From: an uncultured Brevundimonas sp. | GTDB lineage: Bacteria; Pseudomonadota; Alphaproteobacteria; Caulobacterales; Caulobacteraceae | Reading direction: 5' to 3' | DNA length: 14,349 bases | Assembly: GCF_943913055.1 (NCBI RefSeq) | Contig: NZ_CALTWS010000049.1 | Coordinates: forward strand, 1-14,349 | In this document: positions 7,436 to 13,639 of the stretch, piece after piece | How positions within the stretch are numbered: position 1 is the first letter of the stretch | Layout: each line of letters starts with the position of its first letter | The notes under the pieces: model-generated | Databases searched by the model: none | Seen by the model: the letters and a program-made list of their open reading frames with translations, nothing else | Told to the model about the DNA's origin: nothing | Program-made: the position numbers and the translations under genes

Positions 7436-8197
7436 TTACTCCAGGATGTCCGGCGTCTTCCAGGCCAGATGCTGACCCGCATCCACCGCGATCATCTGGC
7501 CGGTGACCAGATCGGCCTCGACCAGCCAGCGAACGGCCTCGGCCACCGCCTCGGGGCTGCCCGGACGCTGCAACAGGGTGGCGGCGGCCTCTGCGGCGAA
7601 CTCCTCGTCGGTCTGATGGATGGAGGCCAGGGTCGGGCCGGGCCCGACGCCATTGACCCGGATGCGCGGGGCCAGGGCCTGCGCCAGGGTCCGCGTCGCC
7701 CACCACAGGCCGTTCCGCGACAGGGCATAGGAGATGAAGCGCGGATCGGGCTTCAGCACGCGCTGATCCAGCAGATTGACGATGCAGGCTCCGTCACCAG
7801 CCTGGGCCGCAAAGGCCTCGGCCAACACGATCGGGGCCCGCAGATTGGTCTCCATATGCGCGTCCCAGGTGTTGCGCTCCAGCGATCCGACCCGGTCGTC
7901 TTCGAAGACGGAGGCATTGTTGACCAGCACGCTCAGCGGGCCGATCGCGGCCACGGCATCCGGCACGATCTGGCGGACCTGTGCCTCGTTTGACAGATCG
8001 CCGCTAACCGTCTCGGCCCGGCGACCCAGCGCCCGCACCTCGTCCGCGACAGCCTGGGCGGCCTCCTCGGACGATCGATAGTGGACGACGATGTCGAACC
8101 CGGCCTGCGCCAGCGTCAGGCAGATGGCCCGCCCGATCCGCTTGCCCCCGCCCGTGACCAGGGCGGCTCCGCGACCGGCAGCAGGGGTATCAGTCAA
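7436..8197 (-). CDS. Pteridine-reductase/FolM-like SDR oxidoreductase with Lys-to-Arg active-site change
   Basis: A short-chain dehydrogenase of 253 residues when started at TTG 8197 (MTDTPAAGRG). The cofactor motif is TGGGKRIG (15-22), of the TGxxKR(I/L)G type seen in pteridine reductases and dihydromonapterin reductase FolM, which indicates NADPH use. NNASVF follows at 93-98. NLLDQRV carries Asp144 in place of the usual catalytic Ser, as in PTR1. Next are the Tyr157 motif YALSR, RVNGVGPGPT, and GQMIAVDAGQHL. The YxxxK lysine is Arg161 (codon on the plus strand 7715-7717). No in-frame ATG exists. TTG at 8212 is the alternative start, but 8197 overlaps the stop of the upstream microprotein and gives a natural N-terminus. 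The gene is directly followed by folB, which supports a pterin substrate; this is inference from context and motif. Confidence 0.88.
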   Translation of the reverse strand: MTDTPAAGRGAALVTGGGKRIGRAICLTLAQAGFDIVVHYRSSEEAAQAVADEVRALGRRAETVSGDLSNEAQVRQIVPDAVAAIGPLSVLVNNASVFEDDRVGSLERNTWDAHMETNLRAPIVLAEAFAAQAGDGACIVNLLDQRVLKPDPRFISYALSRNGLWWATRTLAQALAPRIRVNGVGPGPTLASIHQTDEEFAAEAAATLLQRPGSPEAVAEAVRWLVEADLVTGQMIAVDAGQHLAWKTPDILE

Positions 8198-8270
8198 CCC
8201 GACCGAACTCAATGACGTTGATCACGCCCAGAACCGCGACGAAACCGAGAATGACGAAAAGGGCCAGCAT
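8190..8270 (-). CDS. 26-residue single-span membrane microprotein
   Basis: ATG at 8270-8268 is preceded by CAGGAG at 6 bases, one of the best ribosome binding sites in the window. The 26 codons give a hydrophobic stretch (MLALFVILGFVAVLGVINV) followed by a polar end, EFGRVD, then TGA. That is one membrane span with a short charged C-terminus. Its TGA overlaps the probable TTG start of the pteridine-reductase-like SDR, and a sigma70-like promoter lies just upstream. Small size makes chance possible, but promoter, ribosome site, hydrophobicity and coupling all agree. Function unknown. Confidence 0.6.
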   Translation of the reverse strand: MLALFVILGFVAVLGVINVIEFGRVD

Positions 8271-8294
8271 GGGATGCTCCTGAGATTGGGTGGA

Positions 8295-8323
8295 GGCATA
8301 GAGGGCGGCTCGCGACGGGTCAA
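8295..8323 (-). promoter_or_regulatory. Sigma70-like promoter of the microprotein-SDR-folB operon
   Basis: On the minus strand TTGACC (8323-8318) and TATGCC (8300-8295) are separated by 17 bases. The start of transcription would fall about 18 bases before the CAGGAG-ATG of the microprotein. Five of six -35 bases match the general consensus; the -10 is weaker (TAT plus mismatches). Confidence 0.4.
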
Positions 8324-8439
8324 ATGTGCCGCGACACCGCTACCCTCACCGGCACGCGATGTGTGAGGCATCGTAAAACTTTTACTTGTGACCCCCCCTT
8401 TGTATCGACCACAGTCGGAGATAGGCGACGGGGGAAGTT

Positions 8440-8562
8440 ATGTCAGACTGGATGTTCGAAGTAGCGGCAACGCCGCAGCCGACGGGGTGGGACGATCGCG
8501 CGCAGACGTTTATGGGAACCGGGGCTCTAGGCACTATAAATCCTAATCCTTCCTGCAGCTAA
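8440..8562 (+). CDS. Possible 40-residue small protein at the head of the unknown gene block
   Basis: ATG at 8440 follows GGGGGAAG within 3 to 9 bases, an acceptable ribosome site. The 40 codons encode a soluble peptide starting MSDWMFEVAATPQPTGWDD, then a Gly/Ala stretch (MGTGALG) and a tail INPNPSCS with one Cys. Third positions favour G/C in the first two thirds and less so at the end. It ends 24 bases before the next gene and points the same way, as an operon leader gene would. It could be a real small protein, a modified-peptide precursor or a leader peptide; no family is recognised and chance cannot be excluded. Confidence 0.4.
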   Translation: MSDWMFEVAATPQPTGWDDRAQTFMGTGALGTINPNPSCS

Positions 8563-8586
8563 GAGTTGTGAACTGTAAAAAGGGAA

Positions 8587-9354
8587 ATGAGCATGTTGGG
8601 CAGCACTCGCATTCACACGGCAGGTTTGGTCTACGCGCTTTGCCTATTTGTCGTAGCATGGGCTCAGCCAACTGCTGCGTGGTCACAATTCCATTCGTCG
8701 TACGCCACTGATTTGGTGGCACAGTCCGTCGTTTTCACATCGAGAGGCATTTCGGCTTCTGAAGTTGGGGTGAAATCCGATCTTGGCATCCGCTTAGATG
8801 AAGGTATCGAGATCGAGTCGCGGGCTCTCGGTGGTTCTCATTTCGTCGAATATGAATCGACGTTTCGCCTTCTTCGAACGGGGACCGGTGAATACATCGG
8901 CTTCGAGCGCATCGATGTGCCAACTGACGCCGGCCTGTATGGGTCTGAGATCGTTCGGTTGTTGAAAGGCACGACAGTAGAGGCGGTCGGCGGGCAGCCT
9001 CTGCCGGCCTCATGGGTTCAGCCCGCCCAGCAATTCCCAATCTTTCCAGGCTTTCGTTATGTCGCCAGCAACAGGATCATCGCTCGCGCCGACAGTCACC
9101 GATATGTCGGGCTCTGGCAGGCCGAGACGGGCTCTGAGACGCTGGTCGTCGCCTTTGATGAACCGTCTGCCTACGACCCGAACCGCCCCCCAAGCCAGAT
9201 ACTGGCCCGCCTCCCGTTCAAGGCGTCTGTCATATCGACGACATCAGCGCCTCACGGCGGTCCCACAGCGCTACGGATGGTGACGGACCCTGATCAGAAT
9301 GGCCGGTTCTGGTTGGTCAACCTGTTATGGCCGACGTCACATGCGGAGCAGTAG
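8587..9354 (+). CDS. Secreted or periplasmic protein of unknown function
   Basis: A protein of 255 residues with a clear signal peptide: Arg and His in the first ten residues, a hydrophobic core TAGLVYALCLFVVAWA (11-26) and an Ala-Trp-Ala cleavage site at 24-26. The mature part has no further membrane span. It has a beta-rich look with alternating hydrophobic residues (HFVEYESTFRLLRTGTGEYI, RYVGLWQAETGSETLVVAF) and no Cys. A proline-rich linker (DPNRPPSQ) sits at about residues 197-204. AAGGGA precedes the start; ATG at 8593, two codons later, would have better spacing and gives nearly the same protein. Codon choice is less G/C-biased than in the flanking housekeeping genes. Its end overlaps the next gene by 28 bases. 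No family recognised. Confidence 0.7.
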   Translation: MSMLGSTRIHTAGLVYALCLFVVAWAQPTAAWSQFHSSYATDLVAQSVVFTSRGISASEVGVKSDLGIRLDEGIEIESRALGGSHFVEYESTFRLLRTGTGEYIGFERIDVPTDAGLYGSEIVRLLKGTTVEAVGGQPLPASWVQPAQQFPIFPGFRYVASNRIIARADSHRYVGLWQAETGSETLVVAFDEPSAYDPNRPPSQILARLPFKASVISTTSAPHGGPTALRMVTDPDQNGRFWLVNLLWPTSHAEQ

Positions 9355-9569
9355 CGGGAAGGCTGCGGCGATGGCAGGTGGGGCTGTCGCTGGCTTTCTT
9401 GATGGTCCCATTCCTGTCGGAGAGGTTCTCGGAGGGATTGCGGGGCTTGCTTGCGCTGTATTTGGCGGGAGACAAGTTGCCTCATGATCAGATCGCTGCG
9501 CATTTGACCAAGGTGATTCCATTGGGCGTTGATCTGCCGCCTGATGTGCCGGGGTGGGGCTGTGACTGA
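9327..9569 (+). CDS. Small membrane protein of unknown function
   Basis: A protein of 80 residues overlapping the end of the secreted-protein gene by 28 bases in another frame. Residues 16-48 form one or two hydrophobic segments (VGLSLAFLMVPFLSERF, then GLRGLLALYLAG). The rest, with HDQIAAHLTKVIPLGVD and a proline-rich end, is soluble. Third codon positions are mostly G or C in this frame and not in the competing frame (9299-9487), which supports this reading. There is no good ribosome site, so translation probably depends on coupling to the upstream gene. No family recognised. Confidence 0.5.
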   Translation: MADVTCGAVAGRLRRWQVGLSLAFLMVPFLSERFSEGLRGLLALYLAGDKLPHDQIAAHLTKVIPLGVDLPPDVPGWGCD

Positions 9570-9628
9570 GTATTCGCATGCCTGAAACAGACTTTTAGCT
9601 CCGACTGTCTAAAACCCGGGTAAGCCTA

Positions 9629-10117
9629 ATGACCTTGGGCTTCGTCGTGTTCTTGGCCACACTCACGCCGTGGATGATGTCAGGCGTCGCAACCGAAGAC
9701 AGTTTCGAGCGGGTTCGAGCGACCAGCGAACAGAACCGACGCTGCATAGCCTGCGCGATGAATTATCCATCCTATCGGGCCCTCACCTGGACGACCGTTC
9801 TGGGGTTCAACGGTGTGTTCGGACTTGCCAGTTTTGTGGGCCTGCGCCGGGCGTTTGGCCCGCCTGCGATGAGCCTTTCAAGCGATGGCAGGGGGCGCTA
9901 TCGAGGGCCTTGGCGACGGCGAGACTTTTCTCTGGGGCCAAGGGTGTCGATCAAGGTAACGCCTTATGCGATTCATTTCGATCCGCCCGCCAAGGTGGGC
10001 GACGATCCGCGCGGCATCGGATCGATCAACATCCAGCTGATGTGGACCGGCCGATCTGCGGCAAGCGTCGCCCGGGATCTGCAGGTGCTGAATCCAGGCT
10101 GGAAGGTTTCGAGCTGA
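9629..10117 (+). CDS. Two-helix membrane protein with CxxC loop, unknown function
   Basis: A protein of 162 residues. Two hydrophobic segments (about 2-19 and 52-71) flank a loop that contains RRCIACAMNYP, a CxxC pair at Cys39 and Cys42. With two spans both ends lie on the same side; by the positive-inside rule (RRRDF, RR after helix 2) the C-terminal domain and the start should be cytoplasmic, leaving the CxxC loop in the periplasm. Residues 82-162 form a compact, beta-rich domain with a basic patch (GRYRGPWRRRDF) that has some look of a bacterial PH-like domain; this is only a guess. The ribosome site is weak. Same direction as the two genes before it, 59 bases away. No family recognised. 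Confidence 0.65.
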   Translation: MTLGFVVFLATLTPWMMSGVATEDSFERVRATSEQNRRCIACAMNYPSYRALTWTTVLGFNGVFGLASFVGLRRAFGPPAMSLSSDGRGRYRGPWRRRDFSLGPRVSIKVTPYAIHFDPPAKVGDDPRGIGSINIQLMWTGRSAASVARDLQVLNPGWKVSS

Positions 10118-10172
10118 GACGAACCGGCCCTGACGCTGGCGCAGCGACACAAAGACCTGTTAGCCATTGCGC

Positions 10173-10619
10173 ATGAACCCCAATCTCTTCTCCATCGTCC
10201 TGATCATCCTGGCCGGCGGTGCGACGGCCTTGCAGGCGCCGACCAATGCGAAGCTGATGACCGCCGTCGGCTCGCCGGTGAATGCGGCCTTTGTGTCATT
10301 CGCCGTGGGGACGGCGGTGCTGGGGCTGATGGCGGTGCTGTTCCAGACGCGGCCGGACATGGTCGCGGCGCGCAGCCTGCCCTGGTACGCCTGGATCGGT
10401 GGCCTGTATGGCGTGGTCTTTGTGATCGCCGCGACCTGGGGTGTGCCCCGGCTGGGGGTGGCGCTGACCATCACCCTGATGGTGGCGGGGCAGCTGCTGA
10501 TCAGCCTGATCCTGGACCATTTCGGTGCGTTCGGTACGCCGCAGCAGCCCATCAACCTTGGTCGGCTGGCGGGTGTCGCCCTAGTGATCGGTGGCGTCCT
10601 GATGGTTCGCCGCTTCTGA
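10173..10619 (+). CDS. DMT family transporter, YdcZ/DUF606 type
   Basis: An inner-membrane protein of 148 residues with five predicted helices and little between them. It matches the DUF606/YdcZ branch of the drug/metabolite transporter superfamily. Marks are the first helix ending in QAPTNAKLMTAVGSPVNAAF (conserved Gln and Asn), PWYAWIGGLYGVVFV, the middle motif GVPRLGVALTITLMVAGQLL, LDHFGAFG, and a final RLAGVALVIGGVLMVRRF. I chose ATG 10173; a TTG two codons earlier is possible. Such half-size transporters may work as dimers or pairs; substrates are mostly unknown. It ends 31 bases before uvrC in the same direction and may be co-transcribed with it. Confidence 0.88.
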   Translation: MNPNLFSIVLIILAGGATALQAPTNAKLMTAVGSPVNAAFVSFAVGTAVLGLMAVLFQTRPDMVAARSLPWYAWIGGLYGVVFVIAATWGVPRLGVALTITLMVAGQLLISLILDHFGAFGTPQQPINLGRLAGVALVIGGVLMVRRF

Positions 10620-10650
10620 CTTTCGCGCGACACGTCCTATATGGACGCCG

Positions 10651-12552
10651 ATGCCGACAGACTCCTCCACCTCTGAACCGCTACCCCTCGTCGCCGCCGA
10701 TCTGATCCGCGACGAGGCGCGGCGTGCGCCGGACAAGCCGGGCGTCTATCGCATGTATGGCGAGGACGGGACCTGCCTGTATGTCGGCAAGGCGCGGTCG
10801 ATCAGGAAGCGCATCCTGCAGTATGCTCAGGGCCGGTTTCACACCCAGCGCATCGGTCTGATGGTGTCGCTGACCCGCTCGATGGAGCTGGTGGTCACGG
10901 CGTCCGAGACCGAGGCCCTGCTGCTGGAATCCAACTTCATCAAGAAGCTGAAGCCGCGGTTCAACGTCGTCCTGCGCGACGACAAGTCCTTCGCCGAGCT
11001 GATGATCCGCAAGGACCACCGCGCGCCCCAGGTGAAGAAGCATCGCGGGGCCCATACGACGCCCGGCGACTATTTCGGGCCGTTCGCCTCGACCTGGGCG
11101 GTCAACCGGACCCTCACGACCTTGCAGAAAGCCTTCCTGCTGCGGTCGTGCTCGGACAGTGTCTATGAGACCCGAACCCGCCCCTGCATGCTGCATCAGA
11201 TCAAGCGCTGCTCGGCCCCCTGCACCGGCCTGATCAGCCTGGAAGATTACGGCCAACTGGTCGGGGAGGCGTCGGATTTCCTGAAGGGCAAGTCGCGCGC
11301 GGTCATCGCCCGCCTGTCCGACGAGATGACCGCCGCCGCCGAGGCCATGGACTATGAACAGGCTGCCCGCGTGCGCGACCGCATCCGCGCCCTGTCGGCC
11401 ATCTCGATGGAAAACTCCGTCAGCGCCGAGGGCGTGGCCGAGGCGGACGTCTTCGCCCTGTTCAGCGAGGGCGGTCAGGCCTGCGTCCAGGTCTTCTTCT
11501 ACCGCGGGGGCCAGAACTGGGGCGGCCGCGCCTATTTCCCGCGCGTCGACAAGGCCGACACCGACCCCGAAATCCTGGCCGCCTTCCTGGGGCAATTCTA
11601 TGAAGACAAGCCGGTCCCGCGCCTGATCCTGTCCAACATCCTGCCGTTCGAGAAGGAGTTGCTGGAGGAGGCCTTTTCGATGATGGCCAAACAAGCCGAC
11701 GGCCGCCGCGTCGTCTCGATCGAGCGGCCCCTGCGCGGCGACAAGGCCGCCCTGGTCGACCACGCCCTGACCAACGCCCGCGAGGCCCTGGGCCGCAAGA
11801 TGGCGGAAGGGTCCGCCCAGGGCAAAATCCTGGATGAGGTGTGCGAGGCCTTCGGTCTGGACAGTCGCCCCGAGCGGATCGAGGTCTATGACAACGCCCA
11901 TATCCAAGGGACCAATGCGGTCGGCGCCATGATCGTGGCCGGGCCCGAGGGCTTCCAGAAGTCGCAGTATCGCAAGTTCAACATCAAGGGCACGGACCTG
12001 ACGCCTGGCGACGACTACGGCATGATGCGCGAGGTCATGCGCCGCCGCTTCGCCCGCCTGGTCAAGGACGAGGAGGAGGGGACCGAAGAGGTCGTGCGCC
12101 CCGATCTGCTGCTGATCGACGGCGGGGCCGGGCAACTGGCCGAGGTGCTGGCCGTATTGGCCGACCTGGGGCTGGACGACATCACGGCCGTCGGCGTGGC
12201 CAAGGGGCCGGACCGCGACGCGGGTAAGGAGCATTTCTTCATGCCCGGCAAGCCGCCCTTCATGATGCCGCTGAAGTCGCCCGCCCTCTATTACATCCAG
12301 CGACTGCGCGACGAGGCCCACCGCTTCGCCAACGGGGCCCACGCCAAGCGCCGCTCCATGGACATCAAGAAGAACCCGCTGGACGAGATCGAGGGCGTCG
12401 GCCCCGGTCGCAAGAAGGCCCTGCTGCACGCCTTCGGCTCCGCCAAGGGCGTGGGCCGCGCCTCGGTGGTCGATCTGGTCAAGGTCGAGGGCATCAACCA
12501 GTCGCTGGCCGAACGCATCTACGGCTTCTTCCATCCGGAGACGCGGGGCTAG
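10651..12552 (+). CDS. uvrC: Excinuclease ABC subunit UvrC
   Basis: The dual-incision nuclease of nucleotide excision repair, 633 residues, acting with UvrA and UvrB. Order of parts: an N-terminal GIY-YIG nuclease (about 26-105) with PGVYRMY, LYVGKA (43-48) and the conserved Glu in LLLESNFIKKLKPRFNV; then a Cys cluster Cys167, Cys179, Cys187, Cys191 (spacing 12, 8, 4), as in E. coli UvrC, where it binds a 4Fe-4S centre. Next are a UVR motif for UvrB contact (about 217-250, EAMDYEQAARVRDRI), an RNase H-like nuclease with Asp414 (IEVYDNAH), Asp490 (LLLIDGGAGQL) and His557 (RDEAHRFA), and tandem helix-hairpin-helix repeats (576-628). All catalytic parts are present. The first 20 residues before the nuclease are a short variable extension. 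The ATG at 10651 has only a weak GGA before it. Confidence 0.97.
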   Translation: MPTDSSTSEPLPLVAADLIRDEARRAPDKPGVYRMYGEDGTCLYVGKARSIRKRILQYAQGRFHTQRIGLMVSLTRSMELVVTASETEALLLESNFIKKLKPRFNVVLRDDKSFAELMIRKDHRAPQVKKHRGAHTTPGDYFGPFASTWAVNRTLTTLQKAFLLRSCSDSVYETRTRPCMLHQIKRCSAPCTGLISLEDYGQLVGEASDFLKGKSRAVIARLSDEMTAAAEAMDYEQAARVRDRIRALSAISMENSVSAEGVAEADVFALFSEGGQACVQVFFYRGGQNWGGRAYFPRVDKADTDPEILAAFLGQFYEDKPVPRLILSNILPFEKELLEEAFSMMAKQADGRRVVSIERPLRGDKAALVDHALTNAREALGRKMAEGSAQGKILDEVCEAFGLDSRPERIEVYDNAHIQGTNAVGAMIVAGPEGFQKSQYRKFNIKGTDLTPGDDYGMMREVMRRRFARLVKDEEEGTEEVVRPDLLLIDGGAGQLAEVLAVLADLGLDDITAVGVAKGPDRDAGKEHFFMPGKPPFMMPLKSPALYYIQRLRDEAHRFANGAHAKRRSMDIKKNPLDEIEGVGPGRKKALLHAFGSAKGVGRASVVDLVKVEGINQSLAERIYGFFHPETRG

Positions 12553-12576
12553 GATGCGGCGTCAGGAGACATCGGC

Positions 12577-12882
12577 ATGAGCGACTTTGCCCAGGGCACC
12601 GTCCATGTCGCCGGGGCCGATCTTCAGGCCGCCGTGCAGGCCGATCCGGAGATCCTGGCCCTCTGGCAAGGGCTGACGCCTTTGGGCCGCAACGAGTTCA
12701 TCTGCTGGGTCGAGGACGCCAAACAGCCCGCGACCCGACACCGTCGCATTGCCCGCACCACCGAAGAACTACGCGAAGGCCAAAAACGCCCCTGCTGCTG
12801 GTCCGGCTGCATCCACCGCACCGACAAGGCCCCCAGCCGCTGGCAGCAGGCTGTGCTGATCGACGGGAAGCGACAGCGCTAA
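12577..12882 (+). CDS. YdeI/OmpD-associated (OmdA-like) small protein
   Basis: A cytoplasmic protein of 101 residues, 24 bases after uvrC, with AGGAGA about 7 bases before the ATG. The middle carries the pattern of the bacteriocin-protection YdeI/OmpD-associated family: a region with LTPLGRNEFICWVEDAKQPATR and then RHRRIARTTEELREGQK, that is, a helical motif with W, AK, TR and RRI. It is followed by RPCCWSGCIHR, a Cys-rich segment (three Cys and a His) that could bind a metal. It is shorter than most YdeI proteins and covers mainly their C-terminal domain. Role unknown. Probably in the uvrC transcript. Confidence 0.75.
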   Translation: MSDFAQGTVHVAGADLQAAVQADPEILALWQGLTPLGRNEFICWVEDAKQPATRHRRIARTTEELREGQKRPCCWSGCIHRTDKAPSRWQQAVLIDGKRQR

Positions 12883-12931
12883 GCGTGCCGCCCCTCTCCC
12901 CCAAGCGTCACCGATCGCCTATACCGCCGTC

Positions 12932-13555
12932 ATGACCGACGATTCCTCCGACATCCTCCTCGCCGGCTATCGCCGCTTCCGCCAGGATCACTGGCCCGAG
13001 GCCAAGGCCGAGTATGAGGCGCTGGCGGCGGGGCAGAAGCCGCACACCCTGATCGTGGCCTGTTCGGACAGCCGCGCCGATCCGGCCCTGATCTTCGACG
13101 CCGCACCGGGCCAGCTGTTCGTGGTGCGCAACGTCGCCAATCTGGTTCCGCCCTATGAGCCGGACGGCCAGCTGCACGGGGTGTCGGCGGCGCTGGAGTT
13201 CGGGGTCAAGGTGCTGGGCGTGTCGCGCATCGTGGTCATGGGCCACGCCTATTGCGGCGGCGTCGCGGCCATGCGGACCGGCGCGCCCGACAGCGTCCGC
13301 GACTTCGTCGCGCCCTGGATCGCACAGGGCGAACCCGTCGTGCGCCGTGTCGCCGAGGCGGTCGAACCGGATCAGGTCGAGCGGGCGTCGGAGGAGGCCA
13401 TCGTTCGTCTATCGATCGACAACCTGCGCACCTTCCCCTGGATCGCCGAGCGCGAGGCGGCGGGCACGCTTAAGCTCAGCGGCCTGCATTTCGGCATCGC
13501 CGACGGCATCCTGCGAGCCTTGCGCGGGCCGGGCCGGTTCGAGGCGCTGGACTGA
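12932..13555 (+). CDS. Beta-class carbonic anhydrase
   Basis: A zinc enzyme of 207 residues that interconverts CO2 and bicarbonate in the cytoplasm. The zinc ligands and catalytic dyad are in place: ACSDSR at 43-48 gives Cys44, Asp46 and Arg48, and GHAYCGG at 104-110 gives His105 and Cys108. FVVRNVANLVPPY (63-75) and HGVSAALEFGVKVLGV (82-97) are typical of the beta class, and HFGIADGIL near the C-terminus is the usual final strand and helix. The start at 12932 gives a normal family length with no signal peptide. Serial function with neighbouring genes is not obvious; bicarbonate supply for carboxylases is the usual role. The protein could be named Can or CynT, but no cyanase gene is near. Confidence 0.95.
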   Translation: MTDDSSDILLAGYRRFRQDHWPEAKAEYEALAAGQKPHTLIVACSDSRADPALIFDAAPGQLFVVRNVANLVPPYEPDGQLHGVSAALEFGVKVLGVSRIVVMGHAYCGGVAAMRTGAPDSVRDFVAPWIAQGEPVVRRVAEAVEPDQVERASEEAIVRLSIDNLRTFPWIAEREAAGTLKLSGLHFGIADGILRALRGPGRFEALD

Positions 13556-13639
13556 GACGGCGCGCGATCCTCGCCTAAGGCAACGAAGCGTGGCACATGC
13601 CGTTGACCAGACAGCCGTGTCCGAGACGGAACCGAGATC

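Larger units (their letters stand above)
8271..8586. other. 316-base intergenic region between divergent transcripts
   Basis: This gap separates the minus-strand pterin operon from the plus-strand block of unknown genes. It holds the promoter at 8323-8295 (minus), a 13-base palindrome GTAAAACTTTTAC at 8373-8385, a run of seven C at 8392-8398, and a possible 40-codon ORF at 8440-8562. Its composition changes at about 8370 from GC-rich to more A/T-rich. I see no tRNA or att-like direct repeat in it. Confidence 0.6.

Noticed and set aside
8440..8562. Reading the 40-codon ORF as a lasso peptide precursor
   Set aside because: The possible core after GT would start with Gly, but it has no Asp or Glu at positions 7-9, and no lasso protease, cyclase or transporter gene is near.
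9299..9487. Gly-rich 62-codon frame that looks a little like a bacteriocin (AGGAVAGF, EVLGGIAGLA)
   Set aside because: Its third positions are mostly not G/C and it has no ribosome site. The overlapping frame at 9327-9569 has the expected codon pattern, so this one is likely its shadow.
10681..12534. Long minus-strand open frame opposite uvrC
   Set aside because: Same antisense effect; uvrC is complete with all catalytic residues on the plus strand.
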